Below, piece after piece: positions 1 through 12,122 of a DNA stretch of 64,000 nt. The stretch is from the NCBI GenBank assembly GCA_016758965.1, contig JAEPRB010000009.1:124001-188000 (forward strand), in the 5' to 3' direction. Below the pieces are notes generated by a model. It ran no database searches. It was not told where the DNA came from and was given only the letters and a program-made list of their open reading frames with translations. Every line of letters starts with the position of its first letter. Within the stretch, counting starts at the first letter, position 1. Both the position numbers and the translations under genes were made by a program. This stretch comes from Circinella minor. Lineage: Eukaryota > Mucoromycota > Mucoromycetes > Mucorales > Lichtheimiaceae.

Positions 1-438
1 TGATGTCAAAAATTCAATCTATTATTTTTTGTTGTTTTTATTATTATCCACCATGCATTATTATTGATTATCGTAATTAACAATAATAAAACACATCAAT
101 TTTTATAAAGAGGTTGATGCCCACGAAAAAAAAAAGAGATTAAGATGTCTTATCAGGAATAAAAATAAAATAACAAAATGGAAGCTTAGAGTTAAAAAAG
201 AAAAAAAAAAGAGAAACCCCGCCAACCCAAATTTCTAGTAGGCAAAAGGCACAACTTTTACTCACACTCAACCCTTTTTTTTTTCGGCATCGTAAAATAA
301 TAATAATAATAAAAAACAAAATTAGACCTCTTCTTCTTTTTTCTTCTTTTATCTCCACATTTTTTTTTCTTTTTCTTTTTTTTAAAAAAATAAGCTAAAC
401 TTCTGTTCTTTTTTTCTTTCCTTTTTATTATTATCTTT
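1..438. other. 5' flank of the first gene
   Basis: No gene is visible. The stretch is T- and A-rich, and a pyrimidine-rich run (about 360-432) lies directly before the first ATG, as is common in promoters and leaders of these genes. Confidence 0.6.
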
Positions 439-2629
439 ATGGAAGTGAAACCACAAGAAAACGATAATAATATTAATAATACATCAATAAATACAAGTAA
501 TAATCAGGGGTCATCTACGCCTACTACCATGGAGTCCGCCACAACGGAATCGAATTCCAGTACCCCACAACAACAATCACAATCACAAACTCAACAAACT
601 CAACAAGATACAAAAAAGAAACGAACAGGACCAAAACGGCGGAAAGTAACTCATGGTAATTATATAATCTTTAAATAATTGATAAAAAATTATTTAATTA
701 ACTATTATTATACAGCATGTGTATATTGTAGACGTTCACATATGACCTGTGATGAAGGTAAATATATAAAAGACATTCAATTAAATAAATAACAGTATAT
801 TTATATAAATAAATAACAGTATATTTATATAAATAAATAACGCCCTACTTATTTCTCTTCTTTCAGGTCGACCGTGTCAACGATGTATAAAACGGAGTAT
901 TGGTCATTTATGTCATGACGAACCAAAACATTCCAATAACTCACAGAATAATAATAATGCCAGTAAAAATCGTGCTACAACAACTAATACTAACAATAAT
1001 AGTAGTGGAGCACCTTATATGTCATTAAATAATATGCCTAATGGTGGTAACAGTGGTAGCAGTAGTGGTATGTTTTTTTCTTATTTGTTCATCCAATTCG
1101 TTTTATATTTATCTATTTTTATCATCATTTGATTTATTGATAATAATATTGATTCTTTTAGGATTAAGTGGAAATAGTAATTTAGGAGGGTTACCGATCC
1201 AATTCTTTGGTCAAATGGGTACTGGTCAACTTACATTTGCAAGTGAACATATGGGTAATGAAATTTCAGTTATCAGGTTAGTTAATAGTTTAATTATTTA
1301 TCAATTAAATATTTGTTCAATGAAAATGTGGAAAATAATAATAATAAATCATTAGTAATTTTCTTGACTCATTGGATGGTGATGTTCAAGCAATGTATGG
1401 AAATAATAGTAATAATACAAATAATCAACAAAATGCTGTTACAGCACCTACTGTCAACACAACAGAAAAATTCTTTTTGACTGCTGCAGATCCTTCTGAT
1501 GGTAAATTGGAAGATCGATTAACTGAAGTTATTAATGCCAAATATGAAGCTGGATTTTTAAAACCATATAATTATGTAAATGGTTATGCACGATTACAAA
1601 AATATATGGATAATAAGTGAGTTTCATCATTATATACATACATACATATATATATATATATAAAGAGGGATTTGATGGATGGGGAGAAGAGTTGAAAAAG
1701 CAACAAACATTATTTATTTATTTTTATTCAAGTATATTGATATATCAACTTTCTTTCTTTTTACAAGTATGTCTGCATCAAGTCGACAACGTATTTTGAA
1801 TGTCATGGGTACTTTCCGACCAGCATTCCGATCTGTTGCCCAATCATTGACAGATATAGATTTGATCTTGGTAGAAGAAGCATTTGAACGATTGTTATTG
1901 GTAAGTTAAATGGGATTATTTACGAGAGAAAAAGTTATTTTTTTTAAGATGAGACAAATTGGGAGAGATCAGATAGGATAGGATCGGCTGACTAAAACTC
2001 CCAAAAAAAAAAAACTGTTAGGATTATGATCGTGTATTTAGTTCCATGGGAATTCCAGCATGTTTATGGCGTCGTACAGGTGAAATTTACAAAGGCAATA
2101 AAGAATTTGCTTCGCTTGTAAATGTTCCCATTGAAAATCTACGAGAAGTATGTTTTTTCAAAAAAATTATCTGAAGAAAATTGTTATTAATCATTATTAT
2201 TATTATTATAGGGACGATTGTGCATATATGAATTGATGGCAGAGGAATCAGCAGTGAATTACTGGGAGGTAAATAATAATAATAATTTTTGTTACACATA
2301 AATATGAAATCAGATAATGGAGAAAAATGACGTGCTTAACTAATATAAATAATAACAATATTAATAGAAATATGGTAATATTGCATTTGATCCTGGACAG
2401 AAGGCTGTATTAACATCATGTTTATTAAAAAATCCTGATCCTGATAATACAAATGTCATTTCTTGCTGCTTTTCATTTACTATAAGGAGAGATAAATATA
2501 ATATCCCAGTAAGTTTTACTTAAAATAAAGTGTAATATATATATTATACATGTAACGAACTGATTAAATTTTATTTTTTATTTTTAGACTGTCATTGTTG
2601 GAAACTTTTTACCTGTACGCTTGCAATAA
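439..2629 (+). CDS. ERT1: ERT1/RDS2/AcuK-type Zn2Cys6 regulator of gluconeogenesis
   Basis: Nuclear transcription factor, 444 aa from ten exons: 439-655, 716-757, 867-1067, 1162-1276, 1356-1616, 1768-1900, 2022-2147, 2212-2268, 2368-2508, 2588-2629. All junctions keep phase. An Asn/Ser/Thr/Gln-rich N-terminus ends in a basic patch (KKKRTGPKRRK). The binuclear zinc cluster follows: C74-X2-C77-X6-C84-X5-C90-X2-C93-X8-C102, with the ERT1-typical strings CRRSHMTCDEG and CQRCIKR. The C-terminus (about 324-444, DYDRVFSSMG to the stop) looks like the PAS-type domain of this family. Yeast Ert1/Rds2 and Aspergillus AcuK activate gluconeogenic genes on non-fermentable carbon; that role is inferred here from homology. 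Fructose-1,6-bisphosphatase, a typical target, lies 49 kb away in this window. The gene symbol marks family membership, not strict orthology. Confidence 0.9.
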
Positions 2630-4249
2630 AATATATATAATACTACCAAACTACAAATTATAAAATTTAAATATTCTTATACACTCACATTAACTCAATT
2701 CATATACACATGTCATCTTATATAATAAAAAAAAAACTACTATTATCATTAAAAATATTTTAAAAATGGTGTGGGGATTACATCTTAGTCTAAAATGGGT
2801 TATCAAAAAGTATGCATTACATAATAATATATTATACTACTGGGAAAAAAATGAACTCATGCATCCTTTTTATAATATAATTCAACGCCTTATGATAACA
2901 TTATTTACTTCTAATAGATCTAATGGCAAAATCTACATGCGTGTAAAATAAGAGTCAAGTATGAAAAAAATCAAAGAGTGGATATGTAAATGTGATACGT
3001 AGGGCAAAAAAAAAGTTAATATCATGCAGATTTGAAGCTGAGCTGAATTGAGCTAAAACTATTATAATCTGCATAACGAAATTAACTATTTCCAATCATT
3101 GATTCCGGTACCACTTAATTATTTTATTTTTCATACATTCTTAAAAAAAATTAAAGACATATCTCACTCTGTGATCCATGTATTCTTGTATTCCTATGGT
3201 ATTTGTAGAGGGCCAATTAAGATGCGGTCTCTGACAAGGTCACTCTTCTTCATAGGTCCTTTTTTTTAAGTACTCTTCATTCACTGAGCAGCTTTTAAAA
3301 TATATTTATTCATTTTTCTTAAGAATTACATCAAAACAATCTTTAATGCGTTGACAAGTCTTACTCATATAATGAAGCTCTCATATTTTAGATTTCTCTG
3401 TGGTCGAATGGGGCATGTTAAGGATTGCTGGTTGGCGAAAGTTGAAGCATCGGCAAAAAATAAAGTTGCGTGAAGACTGATTTAAAAGCATATAAAAGCA
3501 ATATCCTTTTCCAGGTATTTGATACCGTTTCCTCTACAGCAAGTTCCTCATCTTCGCTGGAAAACTAACTTCGAGCTATTTCTACAGAAAAAAAGAAGAC
3601 AAGATCAAGAGGAAGTATAGTCATTTGATCAAATCTACTGTGAGCATATGGATCAAACGTATCAGAAGTATTTAGCAAATATCGAAGCAGAAACAAGATG
3701 GAAATGAATAGCTGTTGGCTCATTAGTCATTTTGTCAAGTCGAAATATCACGAATATCGTGCCAGGGATTTGGCCTTTTTACTGTCGGTTTGTCTTTAAT
3801 GATGTATCCGTCCTAGAATTTGGGGCTTTGTCTCTTTTGACATTGTCTGCATAACTTCAGTAACAAGAACATTTGAAGGGTATCCGTCCTGGAGTTTGAA
3901 TGTTCTGAATACCGATATAGCAAAACCTCGTTAGCTTGGAGTTGAAAGGGAAGCGATAGCTCTTTTTTGGCAAGGTGCACGAGCGTAGATGAAGTGGACC
4001 AATATCGTTCTAAACTGTTCTTTTTCAAATCAACAGTCCAAAGAGGTCTACCTTATCCGACGTGTCTTGAACTAGATGTATGTGAAACAATTTAACAGCA
4101 ACTGAATTCCTGTGGTTTTTAAAAGCTAATTCGATTTTACTAGCATGAAACTGGACTTCAAAGGTAATATAGGCATTCCAAAGCTAAACAAAGAATGGTT
4201 TAAAATTAATACTCTATCATAGGTATTTGATTATGTATTTCTTTAATTA
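2630..4249. other. Gene-free DNA left of a mobile element
   Basis: No supportable gene. A short run at 3393-3473 can be read as a decayed zinc-knuckle-like peptide (FLCGRMGHVKDCW). A 19-bp sequence beginning GTATCCGTCC occurs twice about 80 bp apart (near 3803 and 3881). Otherwise this looks like old, decayed repeat DNA. Confidence 0.5.
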
Positions 4250-4364
4250 GAGCACTCGCACCGGTCTTGGTAATAAAAAAGCTTGTAAATTGAGACTTGT
4301 AACACTACAAGGCAAATACTCATAATGGTCCTTATAAAATTAGCTTGTAAGTTGGAAGTGTAAC
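4250..4364 (+). repeat. Left terminal repeat, two diverged units
   Basis: Unit 1 runs from 4250 (GAGCACTCGCACCGG...GCTTGTAA). Unit 2 at 4317-4364 repeats the same pattern with substitutions (TACTCATAATGGTCC...AGCTTGTAAGTT). Both end in a GTGTAAC/TTGTAAC-like string. Confidence 0.65.
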
Positions 4365-4671
4365 ATGAAGATCATATCCCAGTGAAGAGAAGTAAAAAAA
4401 AAAAGGCACCGGGTTGAGTATTATTTTGAGTTAATTTTTTTTTAATAATCTCTCTTCAATCAATTTCAAAAAAAAAATTCTTACTATCATTAATGCCTTT
4501 AATCAAATCGCTCAACAAGTTATAACGGTGACAGTAGTAGTAGCGATGGTTAGTTCATTGACAGAAGCCAAAGTGGAAGTAGTATTAGCAGTAATGCTTT
4601 TGTTGTTCATTTTTATCAAACGTGGAAAGCGAGAACTTTATTTTACAAACATTCAAACGTTCCTTATAGTT

Positions 4672-5685
4672 GAAAATGTTTTTGTTTATTTATTATGGAA
4701 GACTAAGTGACATTCGTCTATAGACATACAGTCGGTTCCTTGCGGCGCAAAGGGATAAGAATATATATAAAAATGAGTTTTAAGAGCGTTACTACCATAA
4801 CTAAAAAAAAAACCTTAATGGGAAAAAAGTTTGGTGGAGGAGTAAGGTAGTCGGGGAGTAATGAGAAGATGTTTAACTAAGGTATTAAATAAGAAGGCAA
4901 TGTACGTACGTGGTAAAGGAAGGGTTACAAATAGATATGTTGGGAGGGGATGTAATTGAGGTGGCTGCCTGAAGGGCTTCTTCAGGGGCTGGTTCTTCAA
5001 CATACTTATATGTGTCAGAAGCCTGTCTATTTCCCGGAGTACATGAAGATTGCCATTTACCAAGGGTAAGGCCAACTTCGGAACGTGGTAACCTATTGAG
5101 AATATGATCGATAGGTTGTTACGGTGAAACCAAGTTTGAAATAAGGCCAAACACTTCGAGTAGTTTTTTTAAATGATGTTGCAGAAGTGAGCAGGTGGTA
5201 TAATGTTCTCTGGTAGCTGCTGGTGCACCACAACGACAGTTTTGTAATGGGTATGAAGGAAGCCAGTGCATACGCTATTTAATTAAACGATGTCGATTTC
5301 TTGAGGTAACTGGTAAATAAAGAATTGGGTCAATGCGGCAGTCAGTTCGAAGACATTGTGTTGTTTTCCTGTTTTTGCCTCGGTCAGTATATTATTTGTC
5401 TCGTTTTTGTTTGACTGTACTTATCCTTGATTGAACATTGTGGTGATTCTGGTTGGTTTTTTAGTTATTTATATAGCTTGAGGTAAGGATTATTTATAGA
5501 GAGTTTTTTCCAGTGATCGTGTTGTTGCTTGTTCCATAAAAACGATAGCTCGACGGCTCGTGCCACGGTTGTTACTGGTAGCGATTGGAGTCGAACTAGG
5601 AATTTAAGCTGTAAGGTGCGACTTCTTGATTGCATAGAGGGGAGGTCAGCCAATACCATAGGAATGATTGTTGGAAATTGTTTAC
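4672..5685 (-). mobile_element. 5'-truncated LINE (non-LTR retrotransposon), 3' part of reverse transcriptase ORF
   Basis: The minus strand encodes pieces of a LINE ORF2 C-terminus in broken frames. At 5465-5659 it reads LADLPSMQSRSRTLQLKFL, typical of the region after the reverse transcriptase. At about 5160-5280 it reads CRCGAPAATREHYTTC, the Cys/His motif near the LINE C-terminus. Frameshifts and stops separate them. The 18-bp sequence CAAACGTTCCTTATAGTT occurs at 4654-4671 and 5686-5703, exactly flanking this block, and is read as the target-site duplication. The minus-strand 3' end is A-rich, as expected for target-primed insertion. It sits inside the inverted-repeat element at 4250-5838. 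Confidence 0.75.
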
Positions 5686-5734
5686 CAAACGTTCCTTATA
5701 GTTTTACAAATTTTCTTAAAAATTTACAAGCCTT

Positions 5735-5838
5735 GCATTTTACAGGCTTTTTTACAAAGACGGTTGCGAGCATAAATTTGTAAAAATGTTGATAAACCGA
5801 GTTACAAGCTTCTTTTACAAGGACCGTTACGAGTGCTC
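5735..5838 (-). repeat. Right terminal repeat, two diverged units
   Basis: Read on the minus strand from 5838: GAGCACTCGTAACGGTCCTT then GTAAAAGAAGCTTGTAAC. A second unit begins near 5771 with GCTCGCAACCGTCTTTGTAA. It mirrors the left end of the element. Confidence 0.65.
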
Positions 5839-8429
5839 TTATGCTGTAAATATATCAAGACAAAGATTTTTTTTACAAGTGATAAGTAATGCATAATAAT
5901 ATAAAGAAGAACAACGACAATATTTTTATTCTAATAAATCTTACATCACAAACAAAACTCATTATATCATATTACATTACTACGTACGTACCAATGGATT
6001 TTTTTATACCGAGAGAAATATGAATCCATTATAATATCGATATATTGAAGTACGATGTTGAAAGAAATACGGTCCATTTTGTTTCATGTTTATGGCAATA
6101 ATGCCCTATTTAGCATTATGTTTAAAGATGATAAATATTTCGTTTAGTTAAAAAAGTAAAGTGAAAAGGATAAAAGATAAAAACGAAAAGTTAAATAATA
6201 ATAGGTTTTGTTTGCGACCGATTTAATGAAGGAAATGACCATTCTACACTGGACTACTTGATCTTCAGGTAGACTTCAAGAATACCAGTATATGGTATTG
6301 CTCCAAGTATTGGCCCAGGACGGACACACATTATGGTACGTACTTTAACAAGAGCTAATGTTCCAGCTAAAGAACATGTATGGCTGGGTCGCATATATGG
6401 TACACCCGATATGTTGGTATAATCTGAAATTTTAATTCTTGGTGAGCTGTGCTCGTAAGCTTTTTGTATCATTGTCAGTTTGGCATTCTGAATATGGGCA
6501 TGGAAGCTTGATTGTCATTCGATATTTTGTATATTATGAGGTGTCAATAGATTGTCGATGTTGCTAGTCGTATTCTAAATCTCTGGAAATAGGTGTATTG
6601 AAGTTTCTTGAAAGTAATGATGTTACTATCCAGTTTGGATTCGTTGTTTATAGTCACAAAATAGTACCTCTTTCTGTATAAACTAATAAATATGTCTGTT
6701 AAGATCTTCCAGCAGTTTAAATAATCAATGTCTGTTTTATGATGTCAAATGAATAATATGTAGTTTATTTACTAACTTTCCTATTCTTTGATTGCATTAA
6801 GCATCTCCTATTGGTGGAATCGACACCAAGGAAATTATGGTTCGTATCAACATAACTACTCCTATTTTTATTTAACATAGTCGTCTGGTTATTCATAATA
6901 ATAATGCGCTTCATACATTTACAGAAGATCTAGAAAAAAAGTGATTTTCGAAAGCCATGCTTACAAAAAACACATGATCCAACTCTCAGATGAAAAACCC
7001 AAGCCCAGTGCTATAAAAATGATATGCGGGTGGGTGTTAATTCAGATTTTTGGAGAAACGTTACACAAGATTCTCCACACCTTTTTTTTTCTGAATATTT
7101 AAACTATTATCATAGAAAGAGGGAAAAAAAATCTTTATTATTATTACTGTAAAATAGCAATGTAGAATGGCTCACATATTTGATGTGGTAATAAATAGTT
7201 TTTACAATAAAACATTCTACATCGCATTATAACTAACATAATACATGATTTAAATTTATTTTCTACCATTAAAAAGAAGCACTAATTAGGTCTCTATCCT
7301 AGATAAAAATTGATATCTTGGTAATAATATTAATATGAGTACTACGTACGTAGAAATAAATAAGAAAAACGTTGATGAAGATGTGAGGATGAGTTACGTA
7401 GAGTGTATTCATAATTTTCCAATACTCGTACACATTTTCTCCTTAAAAAAATAGAACTAAAAAAAAATGATGACCAAAATTGTGCATCTATAAAGTTTAT
7501 GGGAACTGATCCAGAAAATAAAATATACTGTGCTACTATATTTTTTTTATGTTCAGTAATATATATGAAAACGATTAATCTTTGTTTTACTTACTTACCC
7601 CATTTATTTATACGCCATTAACTTTAATGTTAGACAGAGAGAGAAAAAACACAAAATTTAAAATAACAAAATAAAAACTTACAAAGTTGGTTCGCACTTC
7701 AGTTGTACAGTAAAATAAGATTTTACACAGACTAAAAAAAAAAGGTTACAGTAGTTTTCTTCGGTTACTCACAGTTTAAAGTATAACTTTATGTTCTACC
7801 ACTCTAACAGTGTTGAAATAAGATATACATATGTTGATGAAGAAATAAAATAATAAAATAAAGGGATGGAAGAATTTATTTATTTATTTGTATGTTTTTT
7901 TCATGATAGGCTGAAAAAAAGTTCTTGTATATTCTTACATTGGCTGTTGAAGATCATTGATTATTTCTGTGTAACACATTTTTTAACTTGGCTATAAAAT
8001 ACAATAATATGCTACGCATATCAAAATTATAATTTACTTTCTAAAAAAAACAGGATGAAATAATATTACAATAATAAAAAGACATGGTATAATTTCATTT
8101 GAATGTATATGTTAGATACGATAATACATAATATTTTTTTTCCGTTACAATTTTGATTTATTGCTATCATTGTAAGAGTCGTACTCAATGCTAAATAAAA
8201 TAAAATAAAAAGAGATTTTTTTATTGTATGGTTGTTAAAGATTGTTACACTTTACAAAACCTTTATTGGGATCACACGACTACGCTGATCCGATTTATCA
8301 TGCGCGAAACAACAAAACGAATGATACATCTCATACTTGATTCGATTTTATGCACCTTTTTTTCTTTTTCCCTATCTTTTTTCTTTTCTTGGTTGTAGTA
8401 CTGATTTTGCAGAAAAAATAATAAAAACA
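5839..8429. other. Gene-free AT-rich DNA upstream of the first permease
   Basis: No credible gene; an open frame at 6254-6472 (minus) matches nothing I recognise. A short inverted repeat is visible: GCAATGTAGAATG at 7157-7169 and CATTCTACATCGC at 7213-7225, able to form a 13-bp stem with one mismatch. Confidence 0.5.
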
Positions 8430-10332
8430 ATGACAATTGACGACTCATTACAAAAAAATGGCAGCACTACAAAAATTCAACAAGAAGATGTTTCTAAAGT
8501 TGCTATGACTACAATAGAAGAAGAAAAATGGAATTTGGAGGAGAAAAAAATGCAATATATTGATCCAGTTTTGGAAAAACGATTTTTAAGAAAACTTGAT
8601 TTACGTATGGTTATATGGTCTTTTATTGCATCTATTTCCAATTTTTTAAATAGAAACAATATGCGTAAGTAAATTAAAAAAAAATGAGAGAGAGAGTTCA
8701 TGTATTGAAGTATTATGTAACATAAAATTGAATTCATTTTTATAGAAAATGCTTTTACAATGGGCATGGATAAAGATTTAAACCTTGATTCATCTGTGTA
8801 TAACTGGACAGTGACTATGTTTTTTATTGGTTATCTTATGTATGTAGCATTACATAAAGATATTACTAAATATTATGGTATTTATTTTTGAAAAATAATA
8901 ATCGTTTTTAACGTGAAATGTCATATATATATATATATATTATTTTAAAATTTATTAAAGACTTCAAATCCCTGGTAATATTCTTATAACGAAGGTTCCA
9001 CCACGATGGGTTCTACCTACTTGTGCAGTTCTTTGGGGTACCATAGTGAGCGTAATGCCAGCCGTGAAAGACTATCAAACATTATGGGGATTAAGATTTG
9101 TTCTTGGATTAGCACAAGCGCCGTATTATCCAGGAGTTGTATTTTTATTTGGAAGTTGGTATAAAAAAAACGAATTGGCGAAACGATCTATGCTGGTAGC
9201 TGCAGGTGTTCCTCTTTCAGGTGCTGTAAATGGTTTGATTTCTGGAGCTATAAGCAAGACAATGGATGGATCTGCAGGATTATCTTCATGGCGATGGCTA
9301 TTTATTATTGAAGGTGTACTAGGCGTTTTAGTGGGTGCTTTTGGTTATATATTATTACCCAATTTCCCTCACAACACACCTTGGCTTACACCTGAGGAAC
9401 GACAAATTGCAATTGCACGAGTACAAAATCAAGACATGCATGTAGTATCGAATACCTATAGCTGGAAAACGTATGCCTATATTTTATAGTTTCTCATATT
9501 CCTATTGTTATCAGCATTTTATTTTGCGCATTACATATATATATTTATCCAAACATTTTACATTATTAGAGTCAGTAATGTCTTATTGCGACCCTATCCA
9601 TGGCTTATGATTATTCAAGGTATCGGAATCGGTTTGTGTCTCACCATGATTGACTATTTTGCTATTATCCTTCGTGATCTCTCATATCCTGTTGATATGG
9701 CAAATTATATGCTCACACCTTTATATATTTTTGGCACTTTTGCTTCTATTGCTATTGGATGGTCTAGTGACAAATTAGGTGACAGAGCATGTCATATTGG
9801 AGTATCCCAATTTGCAGCGGCGATATGGTATATGATTCTTGGTGCAGTGAATAAAGGAGATAATTCTTCTGTTTTAGTGTTTATTGGTGTTTATGTTGCA
9901 AGTTTAAACATGGCAATGCTAACCTTATGTTTAACATGGTTGAATGAATTTTACAAAGTTGATCATAATACAAGAGCTATTGCAATTGCATTTATTAATA
10001 CAATGAGTGTTGTTATTCCAAATTTTATAAATCTCAAGGCTTGGTTAGTGACAGATTCACCGAATTTTTGTAAGTCTCTTTCTTTTTTCGATCTTTTTTG
10101 TTTTTTTAATAGATTTAATATATTTATTCAAAACAAAAAGAAACAGTTTTAAATTAACGTATTTCACTGTATTAATATCTCTTAAGGGGCTGGAAAATTA
10201 ACAAGTATGGGTTGTGGTTTCGCATCCGTATTGGCAACTATTGCTATTTGGTTCTTGCTTCGTAAGAATATTATGTTACCAGAGGCTACTGATAAAAGAG
10301 ATGATGAAAGTGGTGTAGACCTTCATGCTTAA
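8430..10332 (+). CDS. MFS permease, anion:cation symporter (Dal5/Tna1-like) family, copy A
   Basis: Plasma-membrane transporter, 494 aa. Exons: 8430-8664, 8746-8839, 8961-9470, 9570-10069, 10197 corrected to 10187-10332; phases all agree. The N-terminal cytosolic part leads into LDLRMVIWSF...FLNRNNMQNA, the first-helix signature of the allantoate/nicotinate permease branch. This is followed by the LRFVLGLAQAPYYPGVVFL and SWRWLFIIEG motifs of the N-terminal half and a second six-helix half with IGWSSDKLGDR. Substrates in this family are small organic anions or vitamins; the actual substrate cannot be read from sequence. The start at 8430 is the first ATG that leaves a normal hydrophilic N-terminus. 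It is paralogous and tandem to the gene at 13093-15223. Confidence 0.9.
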
Positions 10333-10613
10333 CACGATTATGTCAAAGGCCACCTATGAAGACTTTATATTTTAGTAAGAAACAGACATAAAAAAATCAT
10401 GTATACATAACATAATCTTTACCTTCTACCCACCCAAAAAAAAAGAGACATTTTGTATTTATTTATATTTTAATATGTAACTACCGAATTTGTGTTTGAT
10501 GTAATTATTTATTAGTTTAAAGAAATAGTCGTACAATATTTTTGCACAAAGATGATGAATATGATAATTTATGAATAATTTTTTGCTAATTTAAGACAAG
10601 AATTTTCAGAGTA
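10333..10613. other. 3' flank of permease A
   Basis: AT-rich sequence between the permease stop and the left end of the transposon; no gene seen. Confidence 0.6.
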
Positions 10614-10655
10614 CAGGATTTTGCATTCATTTCCGGACGCAACCCCCAATTTTTT

Positions 10656-10752
10656 CGCTTATGATATGATATATTTTTCGCTTATGATGGCGGTATTTTT
10701 CGCTTATGATAGCATTAACTTTCGCTTATGATAGGGTGTATTTCACTTATAA
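10656..10752 (+). repeat. Left iteron array
   Basis: CGCTTATGAT starts at 10656, 10679, 10701 and 10723, and a degenerate copy (CACTTATAA) starts at 10743. Spacing is 22-23 bp. Such regularly phased subterminal motifs are typical transposase-binding sites; function is inferred. Confidence 0.8.
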
Positions 10753-11314
10753 CCGCCAAAATCAAGAAATTGTTTCAATTTTGTCATTTAGAACACCGCT
10801 ACTATATATAGTAAATATTATGTTTATTGTGTAACGAAAGTAGGGAAAAAATCTCTGATCAGTGATGATAATATGGGGATATGAAGTGAGAAACACGAAT
10901 ATGAAGTATATTTCCTGGAAGAGAATTTTTTAACTAAATCAGCTGCTTCATTGATTGAAATGCTTTGTATATATGCAATTCAAAAGATTATGCTCTATAA
11001 AAAAAGCATCGAACTACAGTTGGATTTAATTGATAGGGGAAAGTCTAATAAAAAAAACCAGCCAAGTATTGTCTGAAAGCTTGAAATGAATAACCACTGT
11101 TAACTTATACTGTTCGTTTTGCAGTAGTATTTTTGATCGGATTCAAATATATGACTTGCATCTTCTGCAGTTTCATAAAGCGCTGTTAGAGATCAGGCTA
11201 TTATAAGGCTATGTAGTAGATGTTTTACACAACAATTATTATTATCCTTGTATCTGCATGTCACTTCATATTCGGTTTCTTTCTAGGACTGGAGCATGGT
11301 GATCGAACTAAAGC

Positions 11315-11545
11315 CTAGATCCTTTCAAAATTAGTTTTATGTATATTTTCAAAATAGCAGATATAATGCTTATCTGCTGTTACAATTATAATGCCCCTTT
11401 TTCTTTTCTTCACATTTTCAGTATATTGGATATATATGCCCCATTCAATCATTTCACCTTTGTTAGATGGATATACTAACCCACACAGTACTTGAAGTTG
11501 CACATTGGATTTATATGTTTCTGCTTCGAAGATTTTGTGTAACAT
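11315..11545 (-). other. Unrecognised 76-codon frame inside the transposon
   Basis: Starts at a true ATG and encodes a protein-like sequence (LCGLVYPSNKGEMIEWGIYI, then KRGIIIVTADKHYICYF). It looks like the end of a larger protein rather than a random frame. I recognise no family. It may be a captured host fragment or the remnant of an element protein. Confidence 0.3.
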
Positions 11546-11958
11546 TTCGGAGATACATTAATAAACTGTTTCAATTTTCTCCTCCCTCTGCTAAAATTGA
11601 GCTTTACCGATCAACTTTGACAACCTTCAGCTTCGTCACAACTTTTTTTTTTGGGAAGCTAATCCATAATAAATGTTTTAAATATGCATAAAAATATATG
11701 TTATCGATTAAAAAGGCAAAATATTTAGTTTGTATGTTTCTGAAGCTCTCTAAATTTGGGGTAAAATCCTGGAATACACCCTATGCAATATTTTTCGCTT
11801 ATAATAGGTGATATTTGGTTAATCCCATAAAAGCAGGTGTAGCAAATACAAAAAAAAATGATATTAGTTGCGAGAAACCCTCCTATCATTTGTATAATTC
11901 TCTAATCTTCACAAGTGAATCTCTTAGACCTCATAAGTAAGAAAATTATATAAGTATT

Positions 11959-12122
11959 ATAAGCGAAAAATATTGCATATCATAAGCGAAAATTAATGTT
12001 ATCATAAGCGAAAAATGCCGCCATCATAAGCGAAAAATATAGTATATCATAAGCGAAAAATATATCATATCATAAGCGAAAAAAACTGACATTATAAGCG
12101 AACAATATCACTCTTATAAGCG
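11959..12122 (-). repeat. Right iteron array, eight phased copies
   Basis: ATAAGCG (complement CGCTTAT) occurs at 11959, 11982, 12004, 12026, 12049, 12072, 12094 and 12116. Periods are 23, 22, 22, 23, 23, 22 and 22 bp. The array mirrors the left one and contains more copies. One further copy in plus orientation lies at 11796-11805. Confidence 0.85.

Larger units (their letters stand above)
4250..5838. mobile_element. PIF/Harbinger-like small DNA element carrying a nested LINE
   Basis: The ends are inverted repeats of about 38 bp: GAGCACTCGCACCGGTCTTG from 4250, and its imperfect complement ending at 5838. The trinucleotide TTA directly flanks both ends, matching the 3-bp TWA target duplication typical of PIF/Harbinger. 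Each end repeats a diverged copy of the terminal unit inward (4317-4364 on the left, about 5735-5771 on the right). Removing the LINE (4672-5685) and one copy of its duplicated target leaves about 557 bp without a transposase, so the host element is MITE-like. Family assignment is inferred from TIR and TSD only. Confidence 0.7.

Noticed and set aside
2766..2951. 61-codon frame after the ERT1-type gene
   Set aside because: AT-rich composition, no motif, no splice context; likely chance.
5529..5783. 84-codon plus-strand frame
   Set aside because: Antisense to the LINE remnant, whose minus-strand reading gives recognisable reverse-transcriptase sequence.
6254..6472. 72-codon minus-strand frame
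   Set aside because: Protein-like in places, but no family recognised, no start context and no adjoining exons.
11959..12122. Regularly spaced repeats that superficially resemble a CRISPR array
   Set aside because: The repeat unit is about 15 bp with 7-8 bp between units, mirrored at the other end of a TIR element in an intron-rich fungal genome; it fits transposase-binding iterons.
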